A DNA stretch of 64,000 bases from SZUA-430 sp964647355 (lineage in GTDB: Bacteria; Pseudomonadota; Alphaproteobacteria; Micropepsales; Micropepsaceae), in assembly GCA_964647355.1 (NCBI GenBank), contig CAZYGK010000006.1, positions 14,246 through 78,245 on the forward strand, in the 5' to 3' direction. This document shows, one piece after another, positions 1 through 8,419 of this stretch. Under the pieces are notes generated by a model, which saw only the letters and a list, made by a program, of their open reading frames with translations, did not search any database and was not told where the DNA came from. The translations under genes were made by a program, and so were the position numbers. Position 1 is the stretch's first letter; every line of letters starts with the position of its first letter.

Positions 1-1071
1 CACGAACGCGCGCATGCCGATCATGAGAAGCGGCGCCGTCTCGCCCAGCGCGCGCGCCATTCCAATGATCGTGCCCGTCAAGATACCGGGCAGCGCCAGC
101 GGCAGCACATGATGCAGCACCACCTGCACGCGGCTCGCACCGACCGCCAGCGCCGCATCGCGGATCGACGGCGGCACGGCCTTGATCGCATTGCGTCCGG
201 AAATCACGATGACGGGCATGGTCATGAGCGCCAGCGTCATCCCGCCCACGAGCGGCGCCGAACGCGGCAAACCCATAAAGCTCAAGAACACCGCCAAACC
301 CAAGAGCCCAAAGATGATCGACGGCACAGCCGCCAGATTGTTGATCGAAACCTCGATCATGTCGGTCCAGCGGTTCCGCGGTGCGTATTCTTCCAGATAG
401 ATCGCCGCCATCACGCCCACCGGGAACGCCAGCAACAAGGTCACCAGCATCGTGAGCATCGACCCTTTGAGCGCACCCCAGATCCCCACCTGGCCCGGAT
501 CGCTCGCGTCGGAGCGCGTCAGGAAGCCGATGTCGACAGCGCTGAACGCAGTATCCTTCGCGGCAAGCTCCGCATACCGCGCACGCAACGCCGGCGTACC
601 CTCGCCGCGTGCGGCGGCGCTCAACTCGTCGGACGCCGCAACCGAAATCACGGTCTTACCCGACAGCAACGCCGGATCGGCGATCAGCGCCTCGCGCACG
701 TCGAGCCACGCGTTCTCGGAAATCAGCTGTCGCCCGTCCGGACCGAACGCGCGGCCCGCCGCAAGCGCGACCGCCTCTTCAAGCCCCGCTCCGCTGAGCG
801 CCTTCGCAGCATCGCTCCCGCGCAGCCGCGCCTCGTCGACGGTGAGACCCAGCTCCGGAAAGTCGAGCGGCAAAGCCACCTCGGTCCGCATGAAGCCGCC
901 AAGCCCGCTCGACGTCATCGCGTAAAGGAGGACCGCCAGGAACAGCGCCGACACCGTGATTGCCGCAAGCCCCAGCGCGCGAAAACGCCACTCGGACGCA
1001 TAGCGCGCCTTCAACTGCGCCGCGCGTGCCGGCGACGACCAATCCGTGGGCTGGCGGCGCGCGTTACTCAT
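1..1071 (-). CDS. pstA: PstA, phosphate ABC transporter permease (3' end missing)
   Basis: Inner-membrane permease subunit of the high-affinity PstSCAB phosphate importer. The frame runs open from an ATG at 1071 to the window edge (357 codons), so the C-terminus lies outside the window. The N-terminal part has one membrane segment (about residues 32-52) followed by a long soluble region, the DUF3333-type extension common in alphaproteobacterial PstA. Then comes the ABC permease core with the cytoplasmic loop that docks on PstB (…DAALAVGASRVQVVLHHVLPLA…) followed by …GTIIGMARALGETAPLLMIG…. The start overlaps the pstC stop by 8 bp, which supports translational coupling. It is the last visible gene of phoR-pstS-pstC-pstA; pstB and phoU probably follow beyond the edge (inference). 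Confidence 0.93.
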   Translation of the reverse strand, partial: MSNARRQPTDWSSPARAAQLKARYASEWRFRALGLAAITVSALFLAVLLYAMTSSGLGGFMRTEVALPLDFPELGLTVDEARLRGSDAAKALSGAGLEEAVALAAGRAFGPDGRQLISENAWLDVREALIADPALLSGKTVISVAASDELSAAARGEGTPALRARYAELAAKDTAFSAVDIGFLTRSDASDPGQVGIWGALKGSMLTMLVTLLLAFPVGVMAAIYLEEYAPRNRWTDMIEVSINNLAAVPSIIFGLLGLAVFLSFMGLPRSAPLVGGMTLALMTMPVIVISGRNAIKAVPPSIRDAALAVGASRVQVVLHHVLPLALPGILTGTIIGMARALGETAPLLMIGMRAFV

Positions 1072-2446
1072 AGGCTTCCCGGAACCGTTTGACGACGCGT
1101 AGCGCCACGACGTTGAGGCCCAAAGTCACGATGAAAAGCACCGTACCCAAAGCAAACGCCGAAAGCGTCGCCGGATGATCGAAGCTCTGCTCGCCGGTCA
1201 GCATCTGAACGATCTGGTACGTCACCGTCGTCATGCTGTCGAATGGGTTCAGCGACAGGTTCGCCGCAGCGCCCGCGGCCATCACGACGATCATCGTCTC
1301 GCCGATCGCGCGGCTCACGGCAAGCATGATGCCGGCCACGATGCCAGGCAGCGCCGCCGGGATCAGCACACGCTTGATCGTCTCCGACGTCGTCGCGCCC
1401 ATGGCAAGCGAACCGTCGCGCATCGCCTGCGGCACGGCGGCGATGCTGTCGTCGGCCATCGACGACACGAACGGAATAATCATGATCCCCATGACAAGGC
1501 CGGCGGCCAGCGCACTCTCCGTCGACGCGTTCGCCAAGCCGAGCATCAACGCAAAGTCGCGCACCATGGGCGCCAGTGTCAGCGCCGCGAAATAGCCGTA
1601 TGCAACCGTCGGAATACCGGCCAGGATCTCAAGCAGCGGCTTCATCCACTTGCGCACGCGCGGCGACGCATATTGCGTGAGATAGATCGCGCTCATCAGC
1701 CCGAGCGGGATCGCCACGATCATCGCGATCACCGCACCGATGAACAGCGTACCCCAGAACAGCGGTATCGCCCCGTAGGTCTTGCCTGTATCGGGCCCCG
1801 GCGGCGCAAGCGGATCGGGAGACCACTGCAGCCCAAACAAGAAGTCCACCGGCGAGACGATCGCAAAAAAGCGTCCTGTCTCGAACAACAGCGAAGCCAG
1901 AATGCCGACGGTCGTCAAAATCGCGACCAACGAGGCGAGCAACAGCACCGTCATCACCACGCGCTCCACGCGCGTTCGTGCCGTGAAGTCCGGCCGCACC
2001 CGCAAGAAGCCGAACGCGCCGCCGAGAAAGCCGACGATCACGGTCAACGTCGCACCGATCGCGCCGTAATACGTCATGGCCGAGCGGATCGGACCGACCA
2101 TTTTGTCGGCGAGCGGATTGAACGCGGCCGCCTGCGTGCCTTGCGCGATACGCAACGCCTCGGCAAGCACCGCGTCCCGCTCCATATCCATGAGCGGCAA
2201 CCCAGCCGCCGCGGCATTACCGAGCGCCGCTTGCATCACCATCCCCGGCGACACCGCGCTCCAGACCGCCGCGAAAACGAATGCGGGGATCACCGCCCAC
2301 AGCGCCGCGTACCAGCCGTGATACGAAGGCAACGAGTGAACCTTACCCTTCGCCGCCGTCCGAAAGCTCCACGCCCGGGCCCGCGCGGCAAGCCACGCGA
2401 TGAGCCCGAGCCCAAAGACCAACAGAAAGAGAACGACCGGCGCCAC
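1064..2446 (-). CDS. pstC: PstC, phosphate ABC transporter permease
   Basis: Second permease of the Pst phosphate importer, 460 residues. This is longer than the ~320 of E. coli PstC because of an N-terminal extension of roughly 150 residues with extra membrane segments; such extended forms are usual in alphaproteobacteria. The permease half carries the EAA-type loop (…MRDGSLAMGATTSETIKRVLIPAALPGIV…) and ends in hydrophobic segments. The start is GTG at 2446, preceded by a GGGGA ribosome site about 6 bases upstream and only 9 bp after pstS. The stop overlaps pstA. It would be co-transcribed with pstS from the Pho-box promoter. Confidence 0.93.
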   Translation of the reverse strand: MAPVVLFLLVFGLGLIAWLAARARAWSFRTAAKGKVHSLPSYHGWYAALWAVIPAFVFAAVWSAVSPGMVMQAALGNAAAAGLPLMDMERDAVLAEALRIAQGTQAAAFNPLADKMVGPIRSAMTYYGAIGATLTVIVGFLGGAFGFLRVRPDFTARTRVERVVMTVLLLASLVAILTTVGILASLLFETGRFFAIVSPVDFLFGLQWSPDPLAPPGPDTGKTYGAIPLFWGTLFIGAVIAMIVAIPLGLMSAIYLTQYASPRVRKWMKPLLEILAGIPTVAYGYFAALTLAPMVRDFALMLGLANASTESALAAGLVMGIMIIPFVSSMADDSIAAVPQAMRDGSLAMGATTSETIKRVLIPAALPGIVAGIMLAVSRAIGETMIVVMAAGAAANLSLNPFDSMTTVTYQIVQMLTGEQSFDHPATLSAFALGTVLFIVTLGLNVVALRVVKRFREAYE

Positions 2447-2455
2447 CGCGGTCCC

Positions 2456-3499
2456 CTACTTCAACTGCGCCGGATCGAGCAGCGTCATCGCTTTCGCGAC
2501 TTCGGCGTTCGCCGCGCGCACGTCGTCCGGCGCGACCACCATGCCTTGCCGCTTGAGATACCCGTCAGGCCCCCATGCTTTCGCAAACTCGGCCGCATAG
2601 TCCTTCAGACCTTTGATCGCGTTCAAATGCGCGCTCTTCACGTAGATGTAGAGCGGCCGCGCTCCGGGATAAGAGAAGTCCGAGATCGTCTCATAGGTCG
2701 GCGTCACACCGGCCATCGGCACGCCCTTCAGCTTGTCGGTATTCTCCTCAAGGAACGAGAAGCCGAACACGCCGATCGCCTGCGGATTCGCAGCGATCTT
2801 CTGCACGATCAGATTGTCGTTCTCGCCGGAGTCGACATAGGCGCCGTCCGAACGCACTTCCGTGCACGTCTTCTTGTGCGCAGCCTTGTCCGTGTCCTTC
2901 AGTGCCTTCATCGCCGGATCGCTCTCGCAACCCTTCGTCAAAATGAGCTCCGCCAGTGCATCGCGCGTACCCGACGTCGACGGCGGGCCGTACACCAGGA
3001 TCGGAATCGCCGGCAGCGCCGCATTGACGTCGCTCCAATTCTTCGCGGTGTTCGGCTGACCGAACGGATTGGCCGCAAGCGCCTTATAGACCTCGACCGG
3101 GGTCAACTCGATCTTCGGACCCTCGGTCGCTTCCGCGAACGCGATGCCGTCGAGCCCGATCTGAATCTCGACCACATCTTTGACGCCGTTCGCCGCGCAC
3201 TCGTCGTACTCGGACTTCTTCATCCGGCGCGACGCATTCGCGATATCGGGGTGCGCAACGCCAACGCCGGCGCAAAAGAGCTTGAAGCCGGCGCCCGTAC
3301 CCGTCGACTCGATGATCGGCGACTTCATCGCCGGATCGGTCTTGGCGAGCGCCTCGGCCACAGCCTTCCCGAACGGATACACGGTCGACGAGCCGACCGC
3401 GCGGATTTGGTCGCGCGAGGGCGCGGGACCGGAGCCTCCGCAGCCGGCAAGGCCAACGCTCGCGGCCAGCGCGAGGCCGAGCACAACAGTCCTGTTCAT
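2456..3499 (-). CDS. pstS: PstS, periplasmic phosphate-binding lipoprotein
   Basis: Substrate-binding protein of the Pst importer, 347 residues. The N-terminus is a lipoprotein signal (hydrophobic stretch ending in LAGC, Cys at about residue 20), so it is probably membrane-anchored in the periplasm. Family hallmarks are visible: AVGSSTVYPF near residue 35, the phosphate-contact region ESTGTGAGF, and the GPPSTSGTRDALAEL segment. The ATG at 3499 has AAGGATG about 8 bases upstream. A three-unit Pho box lies 58-86 bp upstream, so expression should rise on phosphate starvation through PhoB. Confidence 0.94.
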   Translation of the reverse strand: MNRTVVLGLALAASVGLAGCGGSGPAPSRDQIRAVGSSTVYPFGKAVAEALAKTDPAMKSPIIESTGTGAGFKLFCAGVGVAHPDIANASRRMKKSEYDECAANGVKDVVEIQIGLDGIAFAEATEGPKIELTPVEVYKALAANPFGQPNTAKNWSDVNAALPAIPILVYGPPSTSGTRDALAELILTKGCESDPAMKALKDTDKAAHKKTCTEVRSDGAYVDSGENDNLIVQKIAANPQAIGVFGFSFLEENTDKLKGVPMAGVTPTYETISDFSYPGARPLYIYVKSAHLNAIKGLKDYAAEFAKAWGPDGYLKRQGMVVAPDDVRAANAEVAKAMTLLDPAQLK

Positions 3500-3556
3500 A
3501 GGAAGTCATCCTTGGGTTTTGTGCAGCCGCGAGATTCGCGCTGCCAGGGATCGTAT

Positions 3557-3585
3557 GAGACAGTTTCGTTACACTATTGTGACAA
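3557..3585 (-). promoter_or_regulatory. Pho box of pstS, three direct repeats
   Basis: Read on the minus strand, three 7-bp units TTGTCAC, GTGTAAC and CTGTCTC are separated by the 4-bp spacers AATA and GAAA, giving an exact 11-bp period. The PhoB consensus is tandem CTGTCAT units with 4-bp A/T-rich spacers. The block overlaps the last 12 bases of phoR and its stop codon and sits 58 bp before the pstS ATG. Confidence 0.8.
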
Positions 3586-4737
3586 CGCCTCAACCCGCGG
3601 AAACGCAACGGCAACGGTCGTCCCCAGACCAAGATCACTATGGATATCGAGCTGCCCGCGGTGCCGTTCGGCGATGTGTTTGACAATGGCAAGACCCAGG
3701 CCCGTGCCCCCCGACGACCGGCTACGCCCGGGATCCGTCCTGTAAAACCGTCGCGTCAGATGGGGCAGATGCTCCCGCGCAATGCCCGGCCCTTTGTCGG
3801 CGACGCGCAGCACGATCTTCCCGCTCTCCTCGACGACGCTGACCGATACCGGCTGCCCTGGGTCGCCGTATTTGAGCGCGTTGTCCACAAGATTGCGCAC
3901 CAACTGCTCAAGCTGCCGCCGGTCCCCAGCGATCACAGCGCTTTCGGTCGCGACGTCGACCGTCACCCGGCCGGCGCCTCGCCCCGCCTGCAGGTCCTTC
4001 GCCACCGTTCCCGCGACACGGCCCAGATCCACCCAGTCCCGCGGCACGTCGTGCTTCTCCGCCTCGATCCGCGAGAGCGACATCAAATCCTCCACAAGCG
4101 CATGCATGCGCCGCGCTTCGGTTTCCATGATGCCCAAGAACTTTGTCCGCGTTGGCGCATCGACCTCCGTCTCGCGAAGCGTCTCCAGATAGCCGATCAC
4201 CGATGCCAATGGCGTACGCAACTCGTGGCTCGCGTTGGCGACGAAATCCGTGTGCGCACGCGAAACGTCCGCTTCCGCGGTTCGATCGTCGAGCTCGATG
4301 AGACCGAACCGCTCGTCGATCCGCGCGCACCGCACCTGCCAAACGCTACCTGCGCCAAGTAACCCGTGAATTGTTACCGGCTCGGCGTTTCCGCTCGACA
4401 GCGCATCGATCGCTTGCGGATGACGAAGCGCAAGGCGTGCATCTTGTCCGACAATATGCCGGCCCAGCGCGTCCCGTGCCGCTTTGTTGGCAACGACGAT
4501 CCGCTCGCGATCGAGCAGCAGCACGGGCGCACCGAGCGATTCGATGAACGGCGCGATCGCTTCATGCGAGATGGCGGTCGCCCGCTCGCGCTGGCTTTCG
4601 AAGGCCGGCTCCGGCCGCGCGAGCCACAGCGTTCCGATCCACACAACCGTCACGCCGAGCACCAGCCAAAGACTCACGCCCGCAAGCGCCATCGCCATGC
4701 CGGCCGCAACAGCAATCCCTAGTCCCGTGAGTGGCAT
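3574..4737 (-). CDS. phoR: PhoR, phosphate-regulon sensor histidine kinase
   Basis: Sensor kinase that phosphorylates PhoB when phosphate is scarce, 387 residues from this start. Order: two short N-terminal membrane segments, a PAS-like region, then DHp with the H box SHELRTPLASVIGYLETL (His at about residue 171), N box VRNLVDNALKYGD, G1 VADKGPGI and G2 GGTGLGLAIVKHI. I chose ATG 4737 over an in-frame upstream start at 4785 because a Pho box ends at 4792, so the promoter would leave no room for the longer form. phoB is not adjacent in this window. pstS follows directly, with its own Pho box inside the phoR 3' end. Confidence 0.92.
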   Translation of the reverse strand: MPLTGLGIAVAAGMAMALAGVSLWLVLGVTVVWIGTLWLARPEPAFESQRERATAISHEAIAPFIESLGAPVLLLDRERIVVANKAARDALGRHIVGQDARLALRHPQAIDALSSGNAEPVTIHGLLGAGSVWQVRCARIDERFGLIELDDRTAEADVSRAHTDFVANASHELRTPLASVIGYLETLRETEVDAPTRTKFLGIMETEARRMHALVEDLMSLSRIEAEKHDVPRDWVDLGRVAGTVAKDLQAGRGAGRVTVDVATESAVIAGDRRQLEQLVRNLVDNALKYGDPGQPVSVSVVEESGKIVLRVADKGPGIAREHLPHLTRRFYRTDPGRSRSSGGTGLGLAIVKHIAERHRGQLDIHSDLGLGTTVAVAFPRVEALSQ

Positions 4738-4791
4738 CTCTCGCCCGTTCTGTGCGGCGCAGTCATTCCCGCAACGCGATGGCATTGCAAG

Positions 4792-4809
4792 ATGACACTT
4801 CCGTGACAG
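4792..4809 (-). promoter_or_regulatory. Pho box of phoR
   Basis: Minus-strand sequence CTGTCAC-GGAA-GTGTCAT: two 7-bp units with a 4-bp spacer, 12 of 14 unit bases agreeing with CTGTCAT tandem repeats. It lies 54 bp upstream of the phoR ATG at 4737, the expected distance for a PhoB-activated promoter, and it implies autoregulation of phoR by PhoB. Confidence 0.75.
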
Positions 4810-4824
4810 GGCGAGCGGCCACCG

Positions 4825-5223
4825 CTACGGCCAGCGAATCTGCACTAGCGGCAGCAACCCGAAGACAACTTGCCCCACCAAGCCCAACGCATGGCTCGCC
4901 TCCGCATAAAGCGCAAAGTGTTCCCCCAGTGAACGACCGGCGAGGCCGACGCCGAGAGCCGCTTCCGCCGCCATTAAAAGCAGGAACGCGACCGCACCCA
5001 TGACCACGCGCGGGGACACCACAGCCGGAACGGCGAACCAAAGCACCGCACGGCGACAGGCAACCCACGAGACCGCCAAGATGAGCGGCAACTCGATCGC
5101 GACCGCCGCAAGCCGCATCTCCGGCGCATCGCCGGTCAGCACAGCACGTGCCGACCCGAACACGAAGCCCGCCGCAAACACGATCGCAAAGTAAACGGCA
5201 CCAGCGCCGATCATTGAGGTCAT
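4825..5223 (-). CDS. Small integral membrane protein of unknown function
   Basis: 132 residues with about four predicted membrane segments (MTSMIGAGAVYFAIVFAAGF…, …AAVAIELPLILAVSWVACR…, …VMGAVAFLLLMAAEAALGV…, …GLVGQVVFGLLPLV…). Proteins of this type are widespread in alphaproteobacteria and uncharacterised as far as I know. The open frame continues upstream to 5403, but that N-terminal part is the translated tRNA-Ser gene and is not real; ATG 5223 is the first sensible start. It lies between tRNA-Ser and phoR on the same strand with no detectable functional link. Confidence 0.7.
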   Translation of the reverse strand: MTSMIGAGAVYFAIVFAAGFVFGSARAVLTGDAPEMRLAAVAIELPLILAVSWVACRRAVLWFAVPAVVSPRVVMGAVAFLLLMAAEAALGVGLAGRSLGEHFALYAEASHALGLVGQVVFGLLPLVQIRWP

Positions 5224-5320
5224 TGCTACGGGCTTGCCAAACCGTAGCTCGCGGAGCAAGCCCGCCTTCGCCCAAGGGGGCTTCGGCGCGCAGCCTTCGC
5301 TCCCTTCGCGGGCGCAAGGC

Positions 5321-5409
5321 TGGCGGATGGGGTGAGATTCGAACTCACGGAGGGCGTAACCCTCGCCGGTTTTCAAGACCGGTGCCTTAAACCACTCGAC
5401 CACCCATCC
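5321..5409 (-). tRNA. tRNA-Ser(UGA)
   Basis: Acceptor stem GGATGGG (5403-5409) pairs with CCCATCC (5325-5331). CCA is encoded (5321-5323). The D-arm contains GGTCGAGTGG. The anticodon loop CTTGAAA carries UGA (5373-5375), in a class II tRNA with a long variable arm. The T-arm holds GTTCGAATC. The whole gene is 89 nt, normal for serine tRNA. Confidence 0.96.
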
Positions 5410-5689
5410 CGCTCATGCTGCGGGCGCGAGATGTAGCATTGGCGCAAGAGCGAGAAAAGACCGACGACGCCTTCGCGGATGCGGCAAAACTGAGGCCGGC
5501 GGCTATCGAAAGCATGCTGCACGTGCGCTTGTCACACGGCGCATGCTCCACGATCATTTGTGAACTCGACTGTCGCCATTCTGGTGTAAATTGACGCAAA
5601 TCAGTGCCGTGCCTATGTGCGTTCGCCGACGCTTTCGCACACGCTGCAAGCAGACGATGAGATCTGCAACGGCACCATGGGAGATACGA
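5410..5689. other. Intergenic region between tRNA-Ser and a small gene
   Basis: 280 bp. It must hold the tRNA-Ser promoter (minus) and that of the 5690 gene (plus). I see no strong -35/-10 pair, no repeat and no additional credible frame; GGGAGA at 5680-5685 is the ribosome site of the next gene. Confidence 0.5.
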
Positions 5690-5914
5690 ATGCCCGACTC
5701 TGCAATCACCTCCTACAATACGCTCCGGCCGATCGTCGTCCGCACGATCCGCGAAGCATTTGACGACGCCGTCAAAGAAATCGAACAGCGCCGCGGTGCG
5801 CTACCGGAGTGCGAACGCGCAAAAATCGCGCACCACTTGGTCGAGATGGCCAAGCACGGCGAATGCAGCTTCGAGCGCCTGCGTGGCGCCGCAATCGAAG
5901 CCGTCCCGCTCTAG
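5690..5914 (+). CDS. Small cytosolic protein of unknown function
   Basis: 74 residues, no signal peptide or membrane segment, mostly helical by composition (…TIREAFDDAVKEIEQRRGALPECERAKIAHHLVEMAKHGE…). The start is ATG 5690 with GGGAGA 5 bases upstream; the frame is open further upstream but that part looks non-coding. I do not recognise a family with certainty. It stands alone between tRNA-Ser and the mono-haem protein. Confidence 0.6.
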   Translation: MPDSAITSYNTLRPIVVRTIREAFDDAVKEIEQRRGALPECERAKIAHHLVEMAKHGECSFERLRGAAIEAVPL

Positions 5915-5973
5915 GCTTCTCCACGTTTAGGAGCGCTTGCTCGCGCGTATCGGCGCGTGGGACACTGGCGCGC

Positions 5974-7257
5974 ATGGTCCGCGTACTCATCGCAGCTATC
6001 GTCGCCCTCGCCGCCGCCCTCTCGGCTGGCGCCAGCGGCCTCGACCGCATCGAAAAGCCGCCAGTGGGTTGGCGCGGCCCGGTCTTCAAACCGCGCTTCG
6101 ATTTCCCGAAGGCCATCAAAGCCGAACCCCGCCCGTGGACGGCAATCAGCTTCCGCAAGGAACCGGAGCGCTATCTGAGTGTGTTGCTCGCCTACGCGCT
6201 CGAAGGCCAAGACCACGCACACTGGCGTCTTCGCGCGAACAAAGCGCGCCGCTGGTACCACGTTCCGTGGCTGGGCCCGGGCGCGAACGGCCGCGAGTTC
6301 ATCCACGGCCTAACGCGCGCGCGAGACTTCGCGCCCGGCGAACTCAGCCCAACTCAGACGGGATGCCGCCAGAACTGGGCGCTCGCGTTCTACAACGACA
6401 TCGGCGGCAAAACGCTTCGCGCCGTATGGGGGCAAGGAAAGCGCGCCCCGGACTTAAGCGCCCTTCCCTTCGACGACGGCACCGTAGCCGTGAAGCTTGT
6501 GTTCACCGAGGCCACGGCACTTGACGACCCGAAACTCGCCGGCGCCCCGGAACTCAAGGCCAACATCCACGTTGCGCCGCATAGTTCCAACTGCGCCCCG
6601 GCCACCACGCCGTCGGGTAAGCCTACAGCGCGCGCGCCACGCACATTGCGGCTCATCCAAGTCGACCTCGCGGTGCGCGAGGATCGCGCAAGTTACAAGA
6701 CCGGCTGGGTGTTCGGCAGCTTTCGCTACGACGGCACGATGCCCGGCCGCGATCCGTGGAGCAGACTCGTGCCGCTCGGCCTCATGTGGGGCAACGATCC
6801 GCAACTTGGCGACGCCGACGCGGCCACAGGAGCAGCACCACGCCAATCGATCGTGTTCGCAGCCGGAACAGGGTTCGGCCGCGGAGGCCGCATGAACGGC
6901 ATCGTCGATGAACGCAGCTCCGCCTGCTCGTCCTGCCACATGGCCGCGCAATGGCCGACGGTGGCAGCGATGACGCCGCCGCCGTCCTGGACCGACGCGA
7001 AGTGTTGGTTCCGCAACCTCGACGCCCGGTACGCATTCGGCTACCCGCCCGGCTTCAAAGGCGGCTGCGCCGACCCCGCAGCGCTCGACAAAATCCGCGC
7101 CCTCGACTTCTCGCTCCAACTCACGATCGCACTCCGCAACTGGAGCCTAGAGCGCACGAAGAACGGCGCACCAGCCCACACGCGCATCGGTACACTAAAA
7201 CGCCGGGGCGACGAGCTCTTCGTCGACGGCCATAAGAGCATCGCGCTCAAGCGCTAG
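5974..7257 (+). CDS. Secreted mono-haem protein of unknown function
   Basis: 427 residues with an N-terminal signal peptide (MVRVLIAAIVALAAALSAGAS). One c-type haem-binding motif CSSCH is at residues 318-322, within NGIVDERSSACSSCHMAAQWP, so the protein should be matured in the periplasm. The long N-terminal part has no haem motif and contains conserved-looking blocks (GREFIHGLTRARDFAPGEL; QNWALAFYNDIGG). It resembles a family of uncharacterised proteobacterial proteins with a single C-terminal CxxCH; the reaction is unknown. An upstream in-frame extension to 5809 is read-through of the preceding gene region. The 3' end overlaps the convergent TfoX-like gene by 4 bp. Confidence 0.75.
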   Translation: MVRVLIAAIVALAAALSAGASGLDRIEKPPVGWRGPVFKPRFDFPKAIKAEPRPWTAISFRKEPERYLSVLLAYALEGQDHAHWRLRANKARRWYHVPWLGPGANGREFIHGLTRARDFAPGELSPTQTGCRQNWALAFYNDIGGKTLRAVWGQGKRAPDLSALPFDDGTVAVKLVFTEATALDDPKLAGAPELKANIHVAPHSSNCAPATTPSGKPTARAPRTLRLIQVDLAVREDRASYKTGWVFGSFRYDGTMPGRDPWSRLVPLGLMWGNDPQLGDADAATGAAPRQSIVFAAGTGFGRGGRMNGIVDERSSACSSCHMAAQWPTVAAMTPPPSWTDAKCWFRNLDARYAFGYPPGFKGGCADPAALDKIRALDFSLQLTIALRNWSLERTKNGAPAHTRIGTLKRRGDELFVDGHKSIALKR

Positions 7258-7664
7258 CGTTTGCGTCTCGTCTTCGGCGCTAAGAGCGGTAACTCACGCG
7301 GCACAACCGTCTTGCGGGTAGGTTTCGCCTTCGCCCGGCCCTTGATCGCAGCCTCGTAAGCCCGCCGCGCCCAATCCGCCAACTCGTCCGTGTCGTCGAG
7401 CAAGCGCGCCGGCACTTCGAGATAGCTCATCGCAATCGTGTCGCCACGCTTGCTTTCGAACACGAACGGCTTCGATCCCTCGCGCTCGAACAACGGACGT
7501 GTTTCGTCGTTGGCTTTCAGATAGATGCGCTCGTCCGCAATCAGACCGAACATCTGATCTTTGAAGTAAATCCCGGCGCCGCCGAACATCAGCTTAATTT
7601 TGACCTCGCCGAACGGCGCAAAGAGATCCGTGACATAGTCCCGGAACTCGGCGCTGACCGCCAC
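7254..7664 (-). CDS. TfoX N-terminal domain protein
   Basis: 136 residues. The TfoX_N domain covers about residues 3-105 (…FGEVKIKLMFGGAGIYFKDQMFGLIADERIYLKAND…), followed by a basic, lysine/arginine-rich tail. TfoX_N proteins are small and mostly uncharacterised outside the competence regulator TfoX itself; the TfoX C-terminal domain is absent, so a competence role is not implied. The GTG start at 7664 shares its first base with the sufA stop (TAGTG), so it is the distal gene of the suf operon. Confidence 0.8.
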   Translation of the reverse strand: MAVSAEFRDYVTDLFAPFGEVKIKLMFGGAGIYFKDQMFGLIADERIYLKANDETRPLFEREGSKPFVFESKRGDTIAMSYLEVPARLLDDTDELADWARRAYEAAIKGRAKAKPTRKTVVPRELPLLAPKTRRKR

Positions 7665-8044
7665 TACTGCACCGCGGCCTTTAGCGCCACGGATTCGCCG
7701 CAGCCGCAGGCGCTCGTTTGGTTCGGGTTGTTGAACACAAAGCGCGCCTGCAGCTTGTCGCGCACGAAATCCATCTCGGTGCCGATCAGAAACAAGATCG
7801 CCTTCGGGTCGATCAGAATCCTGACACCCTTGTCCTCGACGACCTCGTCGAGCGGGTTTTGTTTCTCGGCATAGTCCATCGTGTAGGACATGCCCGCGCA
7901 CCCCGCGTTCTTAAGCCCCACACGAATCCCGACCACGGGCGTCTCCGCCTTCGCCATCGCGGCCTTCACCTGCTCGGCGGCGGCATCGGTCAGACGCAGC
8001 GCCTTCGGTCGTTCGCGACGGGGTCTTGGAGTTGCTTCGCTCAT
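7664..8044 (-). CDS. sufA: SufA/HesB-type Fe-S carrier
   Basis: A-type Fe-S carrier protein, 126 residues. The three cluster-ligand cysteines are visible in NAGCAGM and SACGCGES. A short charged N-terminal extension (about 17 residues) precedes the HesB fold. It lies at the end of the suf operon, 15 bp after sufT. It may receive clusters from SufBCD and pass them to apoproteins; sufA versus erpA cannot be separated by sequence alone. Confidence 0.9.
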   Translation of the reverse strand: MSEATPRPRRERPKALRLTDAAAEQVKAAMAKAETPVVGIRVGLKNAGCAGMSYTMDYAEKQNPLDEVVEDKGVRILIDPKAILFLIGTEMDFVRDKLQARFVFNNPNQTSACGCGESVALKAAVQ

Positions 8045-8059
8045 AAGCCGAATCTGGTC

Positions 8060-8419
8060 CTAGAACATGTTCAATTCAAGCTTGGCTTCTTCCGACATTC
8101 GTTCCGGCGTCCACGGCGGGTCGAAAACCATGTTGACCGTCACCTCACCGATGCCCGGCACCTTGGAGACGGCATCCTTGACCCAGCCCGGCATCTCGCC
8201 CGCGACCGGGCACGCCGGCGCCGTCAACGTCATGTCGATCGTGATGTCCTTTTTGTCGGACACATCGATCTTGTAGATGAGCCCCAGCTCGTAAACGTCC
8301 ACCGGAATCTCCGGATCGAACACGGTCTTGAGTTCGCGGATGAGTGCCTGCGTCAGCTCTTCGAGCTCCTCCGGCTTCAAAGCCCCGCTCTCGAGCGGCA
8401 ATGGCAATTGCGTGTTCAT
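8060..8419 (-). CDS. sufT: SufT-type DUF59 Fe-S assembly protein
   Basis: 119 residues, DUF59/MIP18 family: DPEIPVDVYELGLIYKID then LTAPACPVAGEMPGWV with the conserved cysteine, and a C-terminal DPPWTPERMSEEA motif typical of the SUF-linked subgroup. It supports Fe-S maturation. Its ATG overlaps the sufS stop by 4 bp. Confidence 0.9.
   Translation of the reverse strand: MNTQLPLPLESGALKPEELEELTQALIRELKTVFDPEIPVDVYELGLIYKIDVSDKKDITIDMTLTAPACPVAGEMPGWVKDAVSKVPGIGEVTVNMVFDPPWTPERMSEEAKLELNMF

Noticed and set aside
1175..3745. Plus-strand open frame of 856 codons across pstC and pstS
   Set aside because: It is antisense to well-supported genes, is full of Arg/His/Gln, and has no family motif. 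Such frames follow from the G+C-rich codon bias.
5224..5403. N-terminal extension of the membrane protein at 4825
   Set aside because: It translates the tRNA-Ser gene.
5321..5409. Genomic island or att site at tRNA-Ser
   Set aside because: No integrase, no repeated tRNA end and no change in gene character next to it.
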